Assembly: GCA_036960305.1 (NCBI GenBank)
Contig: JBALWA010000006.1
Span: forward strand, 62,001-126,000
Source: JBALVT01 sp036960305
GTDB taxonomy: Bacteria > Pseudomonadota > Gammaproteobacteria > Pseudomonadales > Halieaceae
Direction of reading: 5' to 3'
DNA length: 64,000 nucleotides
The position numbers and the translations under genes were made by a program. Under the pieces are notes generated by a model, which ran no database searches, was not told the origin of the DNA, and saw only the letters and a program-made list of their open reading frames with translations. The stretch's first letter is position 1. The number at the start of each line of letters is the position of its first letter. Of this stretch, positions 33,701-41,853 are shown in pieces.

Positions 33701-34453
33701 GGCTATCTTGAAGGCAAGCTGGCACTGCGCCCTTCGCCTCACGGCACGGAACTGAGGGTGCGCATGAAGGGCGACTCGCTTAGTCTTCCACTGCGGGCTG
33801 AAACAGAAGAGGAGTTGCAAAATCTACCCCGATTGAAACTGAATCTGGCGCTCATCTCCGAGGGTGCTACGGTCAGGGCGCTGGCCGGTGCTGCAAACGG
33901 CTATCTACGGGTCGAAAGTGGACAGGGGCAAATAAAAGCCGGCGCGCTGCGTATGCTCACTAATGACTTCCTGGACCAGCTGATCAGCAGTGTGAACCCC
34001 TTTGCAGTGGATGACCCCTATACGGAGATTCACTGTGCGACGGTTCTGACCGCAGTCGAGGCAGGCCAGGTCGTCGGCGAGCCTATTTTCGTGCTTAACG
34101 GTTCGCGGGTGAATATTTTTGCCAACGCCCATACAGATTTACGTACCGAAAAACTGGATGTCCACTTCAATACAGTCCCGCAAAAGGGGTTGGGGATCAG
34201 TATGACGACGCTCATCAACCCCTATATCATGGTAACCGGCACCTTGGCACAGCCGAGCTTGACGCTGGACGCTGAATCGACCTTGATACAAGGGGGGGCT
34301 GCCCTGGTCACCGGTGGTCTTTCGATTCTGGCAACCAGTATCAAGGATCGATACCTATCGCCGAAAGATCCCTGTGGCCACGCCTACATCGAGGCAGACG
34401 AGGGCCAGCGTGCACTTGAGGCCAAGTACGCCCCGGGAACAAAAAAGAACTGA
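30749..34453 (+). CDS. AsmA-family protein
   Basis: Protein of 1234 residues. One N-terminal helix (about 5-27) is followed by the AsmA start (RFKPQAESLLTEILGRTFVIEGP is split around the conserved GR). Then come long repeated beta segments of the form 'L.G..AD..LAL.GPN', and a C-terminal AsmA region with ALAGAANGYLRVESGQG and an IMVTGTLAQPSL tail. AsmA/TamB/YhdP relatives are anchored in the inner membrane and span the periplasm as a beta-groove moving phospholipid. It is about twice the length of E. coli AsmA. GGGA lies eight bases before the ATG. Monocistronic as far as seen; the next gene is convergent after 19 bases. Confidence 0.88.
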   Translation: MRVVQALTYLLCTLTGLIAIALVLAFSLDFGRFKPQAESLLTEILGRTFVIEGPLHLTLDLDQGIKLSAVDVRLADSHSHADSNLVSLRSIDVAIDLRSLLHQPVVIDKLRVDGLRVNLEQGADGKNNWTLPSDKGSLPASESEGKRFKLPVLPTDVRLTDTAITYTRPSRPQPLRVTAETISEAVLADGGMRLNMEGEINDTGFDIEISSTQFSALISMLDVELGLKGHLGEILFDGELAVADLQAPRRPTARLNLTGPDIEYLLDILELEHSTSGPLSLAMEFAPQEENMGLSLQGVFGEFIFAANGSFLDLQHLETFKISAKAHGPNIGRVAGLFGVEHVPHDPFSLSARVVRADRNFSIDDTVLTVGQARLVLDGLFADFPSLNDARATAQLDIPDIGHFSKLLRIPGALDGPLLLNASLAAASAGNDTRVEASASSNDITLQVDGNIVDAEDYAGSHVQIALNGPTLQTITTAIGLELTPNVPFALQANVDRIPGGMALPEVRVEVGADQLTLRGSVADQPMLGETDLTVELGGPNIAETLNAFGISATELPPKPYQLNGRLQTAPEHLIVQEATATIGKERMVIDGIIGSDPLSAKTRLAFELTSPALKPALDSYGIAVEQLPESDLSAKGSIQGGVGFFSLQEVIVMYAGATAQIEGRVTNSPALDGTALQLALSGPNLAHLLPPNERLKRLAKPFTLDAAIRIEDKLLIIEGADIRIDQTQLQLDSQVGLDPLLEHGSLELTGNSVDVLALTSELDEISVSDRLPLKLQGRVTWVQNQWSIKALNLYVGKSQLTVDGTLKGPPDFGKTNLQVDGKIPSLSGFSLLAGRELPDIPAHMNFSLIGNGDVIRLKGLSVIVGDSDLSGELSLRSKDIPELTTSFTSKRMNLTPFLAKAAEAKPDQDATVIEAPRPADKHRKVIPDTPVSTEVLKTFVAQANVRIEELAIDARTFQDVELGGSVAEGALIIDKLGLKGSQGGYLEGKLALRPSPHGTELRVRMKGDSLSLPLRAETEEELQNLPRLKLNLALISEGATVRALAGAANGYLRVESGQGQIKAGALRMLTNDFLDQLISSVNPFAVDDPYTEIHCATVLTAVEAGQVVGEPIFVLNGSRVNIFANAHTDLRTEKLDVHFNTVPQKGLGISMTTLINPYIMVTGTLAQPSLTLDAESTLIQGGAALVTGGLSILATSIKDRYLSPKDPCGHAYIEADEGQRALEAKYAPGTKKN

Positions 34454-34472
34454 GTCAGCTGCGAATCGACTG

Positions 34473-35096
34473 CTAACCACAACTCCGGCTTAAGCCGACT
34501 TCCTGCCGGATATCGCCAAGCTCAACGATCGCCTCATCCATTAAGCCGCGTGCGGAATCCGTAGACGATAATTTTTTGTCCTTTTTCACCAGTTGCGGCA
34601 GTATCGCTAGCGCATCATCCCGCCTGCCTTGCTCGGTAATGGTCAGCACCTCCAGCCAGTAACCCGCAAGGGCGTAATTCGCCTTGTTATTGCCCTTGGC
34701 AGTTTCAGCGTAGGCAAGCGACACAGGAAGTTTGCAATCGACCAAAGCCTCCAGGCCCAGATAGGCATCATCACCGATGTCCTTGCGTAATTTAGCGAGT
34801 TCGTCCGCCTTTTTCTTTTCCTCTGCCGCACGCTTCTTGTCGGCCACCTCGGCACCCTGAATACCGCCGGAGACTGCCCCTGTACTGCCGCCCCAAACTG
34901 CGCCACGGGCAGCAGCATTCCCTACATCGCCGCCAAAGACCAGCGCGGTAACCACACCGCCCACGGCACCCACAGCGGCACCCGTGGCGGCACCCTGGGC
35001 CGCACCTTGTCTTGATTCAGTGGAGCAACCGGCAACTGTCAGGGTCAGTACTACAAGCAAGCCCAGGCAAGCATTATATCCGCGGATAATCGTCAT
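34473..35096 (-). CDS. Glycine-zipper lipoprotein
   Basis: Protein of 207 residues. Signal peptide with lipobox VAGC (Cys about 24), then a glycine zipper (AAQGAATGAAVGAVGGVV and a second GAVWGG...GGIQGA run). A Lys/Glu/Ala-rich helix (ADKKRAAEEKKKADELAK) precedes a helical C-terminal domain with two remaining cysteines. Glycine zippers usually insert in or pack on the outer membrane. AAGGAGA lies six to seven bases before the ATG. Function unknown; convergent with the AsmA gene. Confidence 0.75.
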   Translation of the reverse strand: MTIIRGYNACLGLLVVLTLTVAGCSTESRQGAAQGAATGAAVGAVGGVVTALVFGGDVGNAAARGAVWGGSTGAVSGGIQGAEVADKKRAAEEKKKADELAKLRKDIGDDAYLGLEALVDCKLPVSLAYAETAKGNNKANYALAGYWLEVLTITEQGRRDDALAILPQLVKKDKKLSSTDSARGLMDEAIVELGDIRQEVGLSRSCG

Positions 35097-35256
35097 GTAC
35101 TCTCTCCTTTACTAAACACAGGGTCATGATCATATAACCGATAGACTACCGCTAAAAGGATTATTCGGTAAAAGCGTAAAGGCTTGAATGTATTTGTACC
35201 CGCAAGGTATGATCGATAATCTCGGAAAATCCACTGGACTCCGACCTGGAGCATCT

Positions 35257-36189
35257 TTGAAAAAGCGACGTCGACTATCGATTATTCCACTGGCTGCCGT
35301 GGGCCTGGTCATAGCAACCTCCAGCCCAGTACAAGCCCAGAAGTCGGAGCCTCGCGCATACGCTAATACCCCAACAGACGTGAACTTTATCAGCCTGGGA
35401 TACGCTTGGTCCAACGGCAATGTTCTTCTTGACCCGGCGCTACCCATTGAAAACCTGGATGCCAACATTAACGTTGGGATATTTCAGATGTCCCATGCGT
35501 TTTCACTCGGTGGAGACAATGCCAAGATTAAATTTGCGATACCGTGGCAGGCGGGCGATTGGGAAGGCACTCTGGAGGGAATACCCGAAAGCCAAAAGGA
35601 ACAGGGTGTAGGGGATGCCTGGGTGGGGGTGGACTGGCTTTTTTCTGGAGCGCCTGCACTCACACTGGCTGAATTCCCCACATACCACGCAGGCAGGGTT
35701 TTAGGCGTGGGATTACGTGTTTCAATGCCCACAGGTGATTATGATTCGAGCGAACTTTTAAACCTCGGATCCAACCGATGGTCGCTGCGCAGCGAATTTG
35801 CAGCCTCACAAACCTGGGACCAATGGACTCTGGAGAGTGTCGCCAGTGTCCGAATTTTTAGTGACAACGACGAACTCTTAGGCACCCGAACACTGGAACA
35901 AAAACCAATATGGGCGGTAAAAGGCTCGGCCATCTATTCCCTCTCCCGTCCAGGATGGTGGACGAGCTTCTCCGTAGCCTACGGCGAGGGAGGCAAAACC
36001 CGCGTAGACGGCGTTTCCAAGCAAACTAAACAAGAGAACTGGCGATTTGGAGCCACGTTTTCCATGCCTCTGGCCGAACGGCATGGAATCAGTGTTCGAA
36101 TCGATTCAGGAATTAACGATGGCGCAGGAAGTGATTTTGACTCAGTCAGCCTGTTCTACACCTACCAGCAAGGTGGTAGAGGCAGCTAA
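35257..36189 (+). CDS. Outer-membrane protein, MetA-pathway/phenol-degradation channel-like
   Basis: I place the start at TTG 35257 (310 residues): GGAG lies six to seven bases upstream and it yields a clean signal peptide (KKRRRLSIIP...SSPVQA). An ATG at 35188 is in frame but has no ribosome site. The mature start ANTPTDVNFISLGYAWSNGNVLLD is characteristic of the 'transporter'/MetA-pathway outer-membrane family (positions 35-60), which forms small barrels thought to admit hydrophobic substrates. It ends YTYQQGGRGS. An AACTGAGTCC/GGAGTCAGTT hairpin without a T-tract follows the stop (36188-36213). Confidence 0.75.
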   Translation: MKKRRRLSIIPLAAVGLVIATSSPVQAQKSEPRAYANTPTDVNFISLGYAWSNGNVLLDPALPIENLDANINVGIFQMSHAFSLGGDNAKIKFAIPWQAGDWEGTLEGIPESQKEQGVGDAWVGVDWLFSGAPALTLAEFPTYHAGRVLGVGLRVSMPTGDYDSSELLNLGSNRWSLRSEFAASQTWDQWTLESVASVRIFSDNDELLGTRTLEQKPIWAVKGSAIYSLSRPGWWTSFSVAYGEGGKTRVDGVSKQTKQENWRFGATFSMPLAERHGISVRIDSGINDGAGSDFDSVSLFYTYQQGGRGS

Positions 36190-36301
36190 CTGAGTCCGGA
36201 CTGGGAGTCAGTTTGATATACAGGTTGCGCCCGCTACAACGGTGTGAATCGGTATTGCACACCAGTGACGGCCCACGCCATTTTAGAGGTTTGAATTCAA
36301 G

Positions 36302-37348
36302 ATGAAATTTCGCATTCCCTTATTCCTGATTCTGACCTGCCTGTGCCTGGTGAGCGCCGAGCTCCGCGCTGAAAAAACCGACATTGTGTACTTACACAAC
36401 GGCGATCGCATTACCGGCGAGGTAAAAGGGGTGTATTCGGGCCAATTGGAATTCAAAACAGATGACGTTGGCGTGCTGATGATTAACTGGAGTGCCATAC
36501 GGGAGTTGATCAGCGATGAAGTGCACCAGGTTAAACTCAGTGATGGCGGTCACTTGACCGGAGAGCTCAGCAAGCCGGTCTCACCAGAAGAAAACGAACA
36601 GAGTCTCATCGTCGTAAAAACGGCCTCCACCACGGAACGTATCGAATCCAATAGTGTTGTAAGTATGTATCCTCTGGGTGCAGATTTTTGGGACCGGATC
36701 GATTTCGACCTTAGTCTGGGCTTCAACTATGACAAGGCCAGTTCGGTAGGTAAGTACAACATGGGTATAAACACCATGTACCGCGCTGAAAACTACGTCA
36801 ATATCGGAAAACTCAGCTCTGAGATCACTACACAGAACACTGCAGACAACACCAAACGTAATGTTCTGAGCGCGCTGCATATGGCAGATAGGCCCAATAA
36901 ACGTTACCACAGTTACTTTGGCAACCTGGAGCAAAACGACCAGCTTGGTATAGACCTACGCACCGTGCTGGGTGTGGGTTACGGTTGGGTACCGATAAGC
37001 ACGAGCGCACACTGGCTGACAATGGGCGGGGGCATACAGGTAAACCTCGAAAGACCCTTCGACGATACAGACCCTGATGAAAACCTCGAAGCGGTTGCCA
37101 GCTTACGCTACCAGCACTATAAACACAGCGTTCCCAAACGTAATATCGACGCCTACTTCCAGATTATGCCCAGTCTCACGCAGTCGGATCGAATTCGTGC
37201 CGATTTCACTCTGGACTTCAAGTGGGAAGTGGTGCGCAGCTTCTATATCGGTATGGAGTTTTACACCAGTTTTGACAGTCAACCACCATCACCTGAGGCC
37301 TCAGATATTGACTACGGTCTGATATCCTCAGTGGGGTACAGTTACTAG
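36302..37348 (+). CDS. DUF481 outer-membrane protein
   Basis: Protein of 348 residues with a signal peptide (ending ELRAE). An N-terminal SH3-like/PDZ-like segment has IVYLHNGDRITGEVKGV and LSDGGHLTGEL, two copies of a 'NGD.ITGE' motif. The second half is the DUF481 barrel (FNYDKASSVGKYNMGI, HSYFGNLEQNDQLGIDLRTVLGVGYGW) ending in SYSY. The family is a salt-inducible-like barrel of unknown function. Convergent with a BamA/TamA-like gene after 29 bases. Confidence 0.82.
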   Translation: MKFRIPLFLILTCLCLVSAELRAEKTDIVYLHNGDRITGEVKGVYSGQLEFKTDDVGVLMINWSAIRELISDEVHQVKLSDGGHLTGELSKPVSPEENEQSLIVVKTASTTERIESNSVVSMYPLGADFWDRIDFDLSLGFNYDKASSVGKYNMGINTMYRAENYVNIGKLSSEITTQNTADNTKRNVLSALHMADRPNKRYHSYFGNLEQNDQLGIDLRTVLGVGYGWVPISTSAHWLTMGGGIQVNLERPFDDTDPDENLEAVASLRYQHYKHSVPKRNIDAYFQIMPSLTQSDRIRADFTLDFKWEVVRSFYIGMEFYTSFDSQPPSPEASDIDYGLISSVGYSY

Positions 37349-37377
37349 CTTCGGCCTGCAGTGCGGCATCTATGCGC

Positions 37378-38589
37378 CTACCACCGCGTACCAAAACTGA
37401 TATAGATAACCTCGTCCTCGGGACCCTTGGCAAAATCCAGACCCATGTTCATGCCCAGCTTCTTGACGCCCAGATAGCGAAAACCCACTCCCCGGGATAC
37501 CCTGCTGGTAGCTTCATTCAAACCATCCATATCGTCTGAAACCCGACCTGCTCCCACAAAAGCCGCCAACTGCCAACGCGGATGAAGCTGCCAGTTCAGT
37601 CGGGCCTCCGTTGTGACCACCTTTTTCCCCTGGTATCTGAGAGCCGGAATACCCTTGAGTTCAATGTAGGGAACCGCATAAAACGGTACGTCCCCACTGG
37701 CCATGTCACCGTCCAGTCGCAACCCCAAAACCCAGTCATCTGCCAATGGCAAATGAACCTGATTAAGCCAGGTGTACTGGTTGTAGTTGAAGTCTCCACC
37801 GACAGCCTCATCGAAGCGTGCAAGCTGTAAATCGCTGACTATCCCGGTTTTTGGCGCATACTGATTATCCAGAGAGTCGTAGCGAATAATCGCTGCCACG
37901 GCGGCATTATTGGAATCCAGCGTCTCGGGATCTATACCGGGATCGCCATCGTGCAGATCAAAGCGGGAGTCGGTACTGATCAGGCGGTAGGCACCACCGA
38001 CAAACCAATCGCTTTCGCCTAAACGAAAGGCAAGGACCTGGCTCAGAATCAATGCCTCGGAGTTGAATGAAAAACCCTCCTCATTCGGCTCGTCGATGGA
38101 GCCATAGAAATCCATAAATACATCTGCATAGCCAACGACACCCTCATAACGAATGCTGTCCTGTTTGTAGTGGCCGAAGTGACCCCCTCCGATAAACTTG
38201 GTGTCATTATTGGTTGCCCCCAGTGCCACCGCCGAAATACTGCGAGGCATCGCTCTGCCCCGGCTGTCCAGCCCATCGACAGGGGCATCTTTCGGGGCAT
38301 CGTGAAAATGCGCGGCGGCTACCCCCAGTCCCTCACCAACCGCGGGCTCGGTGATAATGATAGGGACTGGTAAAACCGCGTAGGGGTATTCCAACAGGAA
38401 CTTGCCACCATCCAACCAGCCGTCATCGGGATCTATCAGGTCTTCCATAAAGCTGCCCGCATTGACCATACCCGAGGCAACAACCATCACGGAGGCCATC
38501 ATCATACTGCCAGTAAAAGACAGAACGCGACGAGGGACCTGAGCTGTAGTTAGTGATGATAGGGGTAATTGCAGTTTGAAAAGACTCAT
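37378..38589 (-). CDS. BamA/TamA-family outer-membrane protein (Omp85-like barrel)
   Basis: Protein of 403 residues with an N-terminal export signal (about 25-45, MMMASVMVVASGMVNAG). The barrel segment has the pattern of the surface-antigen/Omp85 family (EPAVGEGLGVAAAHF, ALGATNNDTKFIGGGHFG, ALRYQGKKVVTTEARLNWQ, RVSRGVGFRYLGVKKLGMNMGLDFA) and ends in Trp (ISFGTRW), as barrels do. No POTRA domain is recognisable, so this is a short member. Function unknown. Confidence 0.75.
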   Translation of the reverse strand: MSLFKLQLPLSSLTTAQVPRRVLSFTGSMMMASVMVVASGMVNAGSFMEDLIDPDDGWLDGGKFLLEYPYAVLPVPIIITEPAVGEGLGVAAAHFHDAPKDAPVDGLDSRGRAMPRSISAVALGATNNDTKFIGGGHFGHYKQDSIRYEGVVGYADVFMDFYGSIDEPNEEGFSFNSEALILSQVLAFRLGESDWFVGGAYRLISTDSRFDLHDGDPGIDPETLDSNNAAVAAIIRYDSLDNQYAPKTGIVSDLQLARFDEAVGGDFNYNQYTWLNQVHLPLADDWVLGLRLDGDMASGDVPFYAVPYIELKGIPALRYQGKKVVTTEARLNWQLHPRWQLAAFVGAGRVSDDMDGLNEATSRVSRGVGFRYLGVKKLGMNMGLDFAKGPEDEVIYISFGTRW

Positions 38590-38929
38590 AAAAAAGATTT
38601 CTCCGAAAGACTAATTGGTCGTGATACTCGATAAATTGCGAATGCTACGCAAATCCCTAGCGAGGTCGGTAGTGTAGAGAAGCCACACCATTTTTGGCAG
38701 TGGCTTTAGAGGTCAGTATCTCGACTAATAGATACAGCGCAGCAATGTTTTGGAGAAGCCAACCACGATTATGCCGAGCTTATTGCCCCAGATCATTGCG
38801 CCAGATCATGGACAAGTCTTCCGGCAGAACCTGGTAATAGTGTACGAGAATGACAGGGGTACACAAATGTACTTAATATGATCACAAATATCATTCTTCA
38901 TAATCGTCCAGAGCTCTAGTATTAAATCT
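38590..38929. other. Intergenic region, 340 bp, with small repeats
   Basis: Divergent region between the BamA-like gene and an AraC regulator; no coding region is visible. It contains a direct repeat CCAGATCAT (38790-38798 and 38803-38811) and a small palindrome GTACA/TGTAC (38861-38874). The segment AAATGTACT at 38867 is one base from the AAATGTAAT box seen near 51921 and 53236. No clear -10/-35 pair. Confidence 0.5.
38790..38811. repeat. Direct repeat CCAGATCAT, period 13 bp
   Basis: Two exact copies of nine bases, 13 bp apart, about 120 bp upstream of the AraC-type gene. Could be an operator or chance; only nine bases are repeated. Confidence 0.35.
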
Positions 38930-39958
38930 ATGTTGATTACAATGCTTCGCCAAACGCCCGCCTCTCACTTCGCCAAATTGGTAGAAGTCTTGCAAGAACT
39001 CGGTATCGATAAAGAAACATTTCTGTCGACGCCAGACATGAATGGCGCTGAAACCAGCACCACGCGCGGACATATAGGTCTGGAATATTATCTAGCGGCA
39101 GTGAAGCGGGCACTGGAACTCTCTAAACGCGACGATTTGGGGTTTCTGGTTGGTAAGCATCAAGACACTCTAGAACAAGGAAGCCTGGGATATGCCTTGC
39201 GCAGTAGCAATACACTGCGTGAAAGCCTGACCCGTTATCAACGCTACCAGTATTTGCTGGGGTCGGGCCTTACCATTGAACTTGTGGTGGAGGGGGAACT
39301 CGCAAAATTCAAGGTCCAGCCGCTGAAGCGACGAATTGCCCTGAGCACAGCGCAAGTCGAATACTTTATACAGAAGTGGCTGGCGGGCTGGAACCAATGG
39401 GCGCCATTGATAGGCAAGCTGGATGGTTTTTTTGAACAGGTTACACTGGGTTTCAATCCGGGCTGCGATCTCGACATCTATACCAAGCATCTAAAATGCC
39501 CGGTCACAACAGGGCGCGGCGAGACCACTACCATTTTCCCCTCGGTCTACCTCGATAGAACACTCGATTTTTCCAACGATGCCGCCGCTGCCAGTTACCT
39601 GACATACAGCGAAAAAATCAGGTCAAACCTCGACATAGGGCAAAGCATTTCAAGCGAGATCCACAGCCACCTGTTGAGTTCGCCAGGGCGTATCCCCAGT
39701 ATGAAGGCGATGGCAGAAACGCTTGCTATGAGTGCCCGAACCCTGCGTCGTAAATTACTCACTGAAAATACAACCTACCAGCAGTTAATCATTGACTTCA
39801 GGGTGGCAATGGCCAGGCAATACCTACAGGCCACCACACTGCCTGCTAATGAAATAGCTACCCTGGTGGGTTATGCGGACACTGCAAATTTTTATCGAAC
39901 GTTTCGCGAGGAAAATGGTATGACGCCTGCCACTTTCAGGCAGTCGATTGCCAGCTAG
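38930..39958 (+). CDS. AraC-family regulator (Arabinose_bd-type N-domain)
   Basis: Protein of 342 residues. An N-terminal ligand/dimer domain (pattern LGYALRSSNTLRESLTRYQRY around 85-105) belongs to the 'AraC family, arabinose-binding domain' type of marine gammaproteobacteria. The C-terminal AraC domain has two helix-turn-helices: AETLAMSARTLRRKL and IATLVGYADTANFYRTF, then the closing motif GMTPATFRQ. ATG 38930 has no clear ribosome site; ATG 38942 is an alternative. Likely regulates neighbours such as the phospholipase D gene or a distant operon. Two further regulators of the same architecture lie at 45491 and 50852. Confidence 0.87.
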   Translation: MLITMLRQTPASHFAKLVEVLQELGIDKETFLSTPDMNGAETSTTRGHIGLEYYLAAVKRALELSKRDDLGFLVGKHQDTLEQGSLGYALRSSNTLRESLTRYQRYQYLLGSGLTIELVVEGELAKFKVQPLKRRIALSTAQVEYFIQKWLAGWNQWAPLIGKLDGFFEQVTLGFNPGCDLDIYTKHLKCPVTTGRGETTTIFPSVYLDRTLDFSNDAAAASYLTYSEKIRSNLDIGQSISSEIHSHLLSSPGRIPSMKAMAETLAMSARTLRRKLLTENTTYQQLIIDFRVAMARQYLQATTLPANEIATLVGYADTANFYRTFREENGMTPATFRQSIAS

Positions 39959-40094
39959 GACCGTTGTAGGTGAAAACAGACAGAACCCGCGTGTCTTTGC
40001 TCAGGCGCTGTTTTCTGTCATGCTGATGATCGAACCGTAAGCGGGCCCTGCGGGCTGAAATTGCTACTAACAAAAAAATAGGCAATCCCACACC

Positions 40095-41687
40095 ATGATT
40101 ACCTTGCCAAATAGCTTAGACAGAGCACATCCCACCCCCGCATGCACCCCTTTGTATGCCCTGCTGGCCATAGTGTTACTTCTTGCTGGCTGTAGCACCC
40201 TGCCCCCAAACGTGGAGCGCGAAGAGTCCTACACCCTTACCGATACCGCAGAAACCAATCTCGCCCTGCGAACCCAACCGCTGCTCGATGAACAGCCCGG
40301 TCTATCGGGTTTTCATATCCTTAACGATGGGATGGATGCATTTACGGCACGTACGCGCCTGATCGGGGCAGCTCAAAAATCAATCGATACCCAATACTAT
40401 ATCTGGCATGACGACCTGACCGGCAGGGTATTGCACCACCTTCTGTTAGCAGCAGCAGATAGCGGCGTGCGCGTACGGCTATTGCTTGACGACCTGGACA
40501 CTGCGGGTAAGGAGCCCATACTGCGGTACATCGATGCACACCCCAACATCGAGATTCGCCTGTTCAACCCCTTTGCCAACCGAGACATGCGGGCCGGGGA
40601 TTTTATAACCGACACCCGCCGCGTCAATCGTCGTATGCATATCAAAACCTTGACTGTCGACAATCAGGCGACCATTTTTGGCGGTCGTAATATCGGTAAT
40701 GAATATTTTGATGCCGGCAAGGACGTCGCCTTCGGCGATGTCGATACGCTCGCTATCGGGCCTATCGTGAATGAGGTTTCCGACCAGTTTGACCTCTACT
40801 GGAACAGCCAGTGGGTCTACCCCCTGGCGGCATTCAGCCCCGAACCCGCCGATGCAGCCGAGATCAGCGCCTACCGGGTGCAATCGGCGGCCTATATGGA
40901 GCAAGCCCTTACCTCTGAGTACGCCGCCGCACTGAACGAGATTGAAATGCAGCAAATTGCCTCTCTGGCGGGATTGGATTACTCCTGGTCCAAGTGGCGC
41001 CTGGCCTATGACCTTCCCAGCAAGGTTGAAGCGGAAAAGGTCACTGCGGGCACACACCTTGGGCCCGTGATCAAGGAGGGTATGGATAATACAGAGCGAG
41101 AACTGATCATTGTCTCGCCCTACTTTGTACCCGGGGTCAGTTTTACGAAGTATCTCACTGGCCTGGTGGACAAAGGCGTTCACGTTCGCATTCTGACCAA
41201 TTCTCTCTCCGCCAATGATGTCTCTCTGGTACACGCTGGGTACATGCGTTACCGCAAGGACCTGGTAGCCGGCGGGGTGGACTTGTACGAATACAAGGCG
41301 ACCGGCGGTACCGGCATCGCTCGCAAGGACAAAAAGAAAAAGCGGGTAGGCGCTTCCCGGGCCAGCCTGCATGCCAAGTTTTTCGGTTTTGATCAACGCT
41401 ACATCTTCATCGGTTCATTTAACCTTGATGCGCGCTCTCTCGAACTCAACGCCGAGCTAGGTGCCTATTTTGAAAGTACAGAGCAGGGGCAACAGCTGTC
41501 GGAAAATTTTGACCAGAATATCCTTGATCGCGCCTATAAACTGCACTTGGATAATGCTAAAGATTTATACTGGATCACGCGAGAAAACGGCGAGGATATT
41601 CGTTTCGACAAAGAACCTGAAACAAGTTTCTGGGATCGATTCAAAGTCCGCACACTCTCAATATTTGTCCCTGAGAGTCAGCTCTAG
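40095..41687 (+). CDS. Phospholipase D/cardiolipin-synthase-like lipoprotein
   Basis: Protein of 530 residues. N-terminal lipobox LLAGC (Cys33) makes it a lipoprotein. It has two HKD motifs of the phospholipase D superfamily: HIKTLTVD (His182, Lys184, Asp189) and HAKFFGFD near residue 430, each followed by GG/GS..N. Similar to ClsC/YmdC cardiolipin synthases and other PLD-family transferases. A membrane-anchored location outside the inner membrane is implied by the lipobox, which is unlike the usual ClsA helices; it may remodel or degrade lipid in the periplasm (inference). Upstream, GAAAACAG (39972-39979) and CTGTTTTC (40008-40015) form an inverted repeat with a 28-base loop. Confidence 0.85.
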   Translation: MITLPNSLDRAHPTPACTPLYALLAIVLLLAGCSTLPPNVEREESYTLTDTAETNLALRTQPLLDEQPGLSGFHILNDGMDAFTARTRLIGAAQKSIDTQYYIWHDDLTGRVLHHLLLAAADSGVRVRLLLDDLDTAGKEPILRYIDAHPNIEIRLFNPFANRDMRAGDFITDTRRVNRRMHIKTLTVDNQATIFGGRNIGNEYFDAGKDVAFGDVDTLAIGPIVNEVSDQFDLYWNSQWVYPLAAFSPEPADAAEISAYRVQSAAYMEQALTSEYAAALNEIEMQQIASLAGLDYSWSKWRLAYDLPSKVEAEKVTAGTHLGPVIKEGMDNTERELIIVSPYFVPGVSFTKYLTGLVDKGVHVRILTNSLSANDVSLVHAGYMRYRKDLVAGGVDLYEYKATGGTGIARKDKKKKRVGASRASLHAKFFGFDQRYIFIGSFNLDARSLELNAELGAYFESTEQGQQLSENFDQNILDRAYKLHLDNAKDLYWITRENGEDIRFDKEPETSFWDRFKVRTLSIFVPESQL

Positions 41688-41853
41688 TGAGTTCTTGCAA
41701 AAAAAAACGGCCATGCAGGCTTACACTACTTGCTGGCAGGAACTTAATAAAATACGATTGATGCGTTTTGGTGGCGGCGCATTTCGCTGACTTCAACCAT
41801 CGTTATATGAACAGATTTCGAAATTGAATTTTATGTACATTCAGGAGAACCGC

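Noticed and set aside
36188..36213. Terminator after the MetA-like channel gene
   Set aside because: The ten-base stem has one mismatch and no T run; it could be a processing or weak termination hairpin, but I do not call it.
39972..40015. Terminator after the AraC gene
   Set aside because: The GAAAACAG/CTGTTTTC repeat has a long loop and no T-tract, so it is not a convincing terminator.
40479..41396. 305-codon minus-strand open frame inside the phospholipase D gene
   Set aside because: The plus strand has two intact HKD motifs and a lipobox; the minus frame has no recognisable motif.
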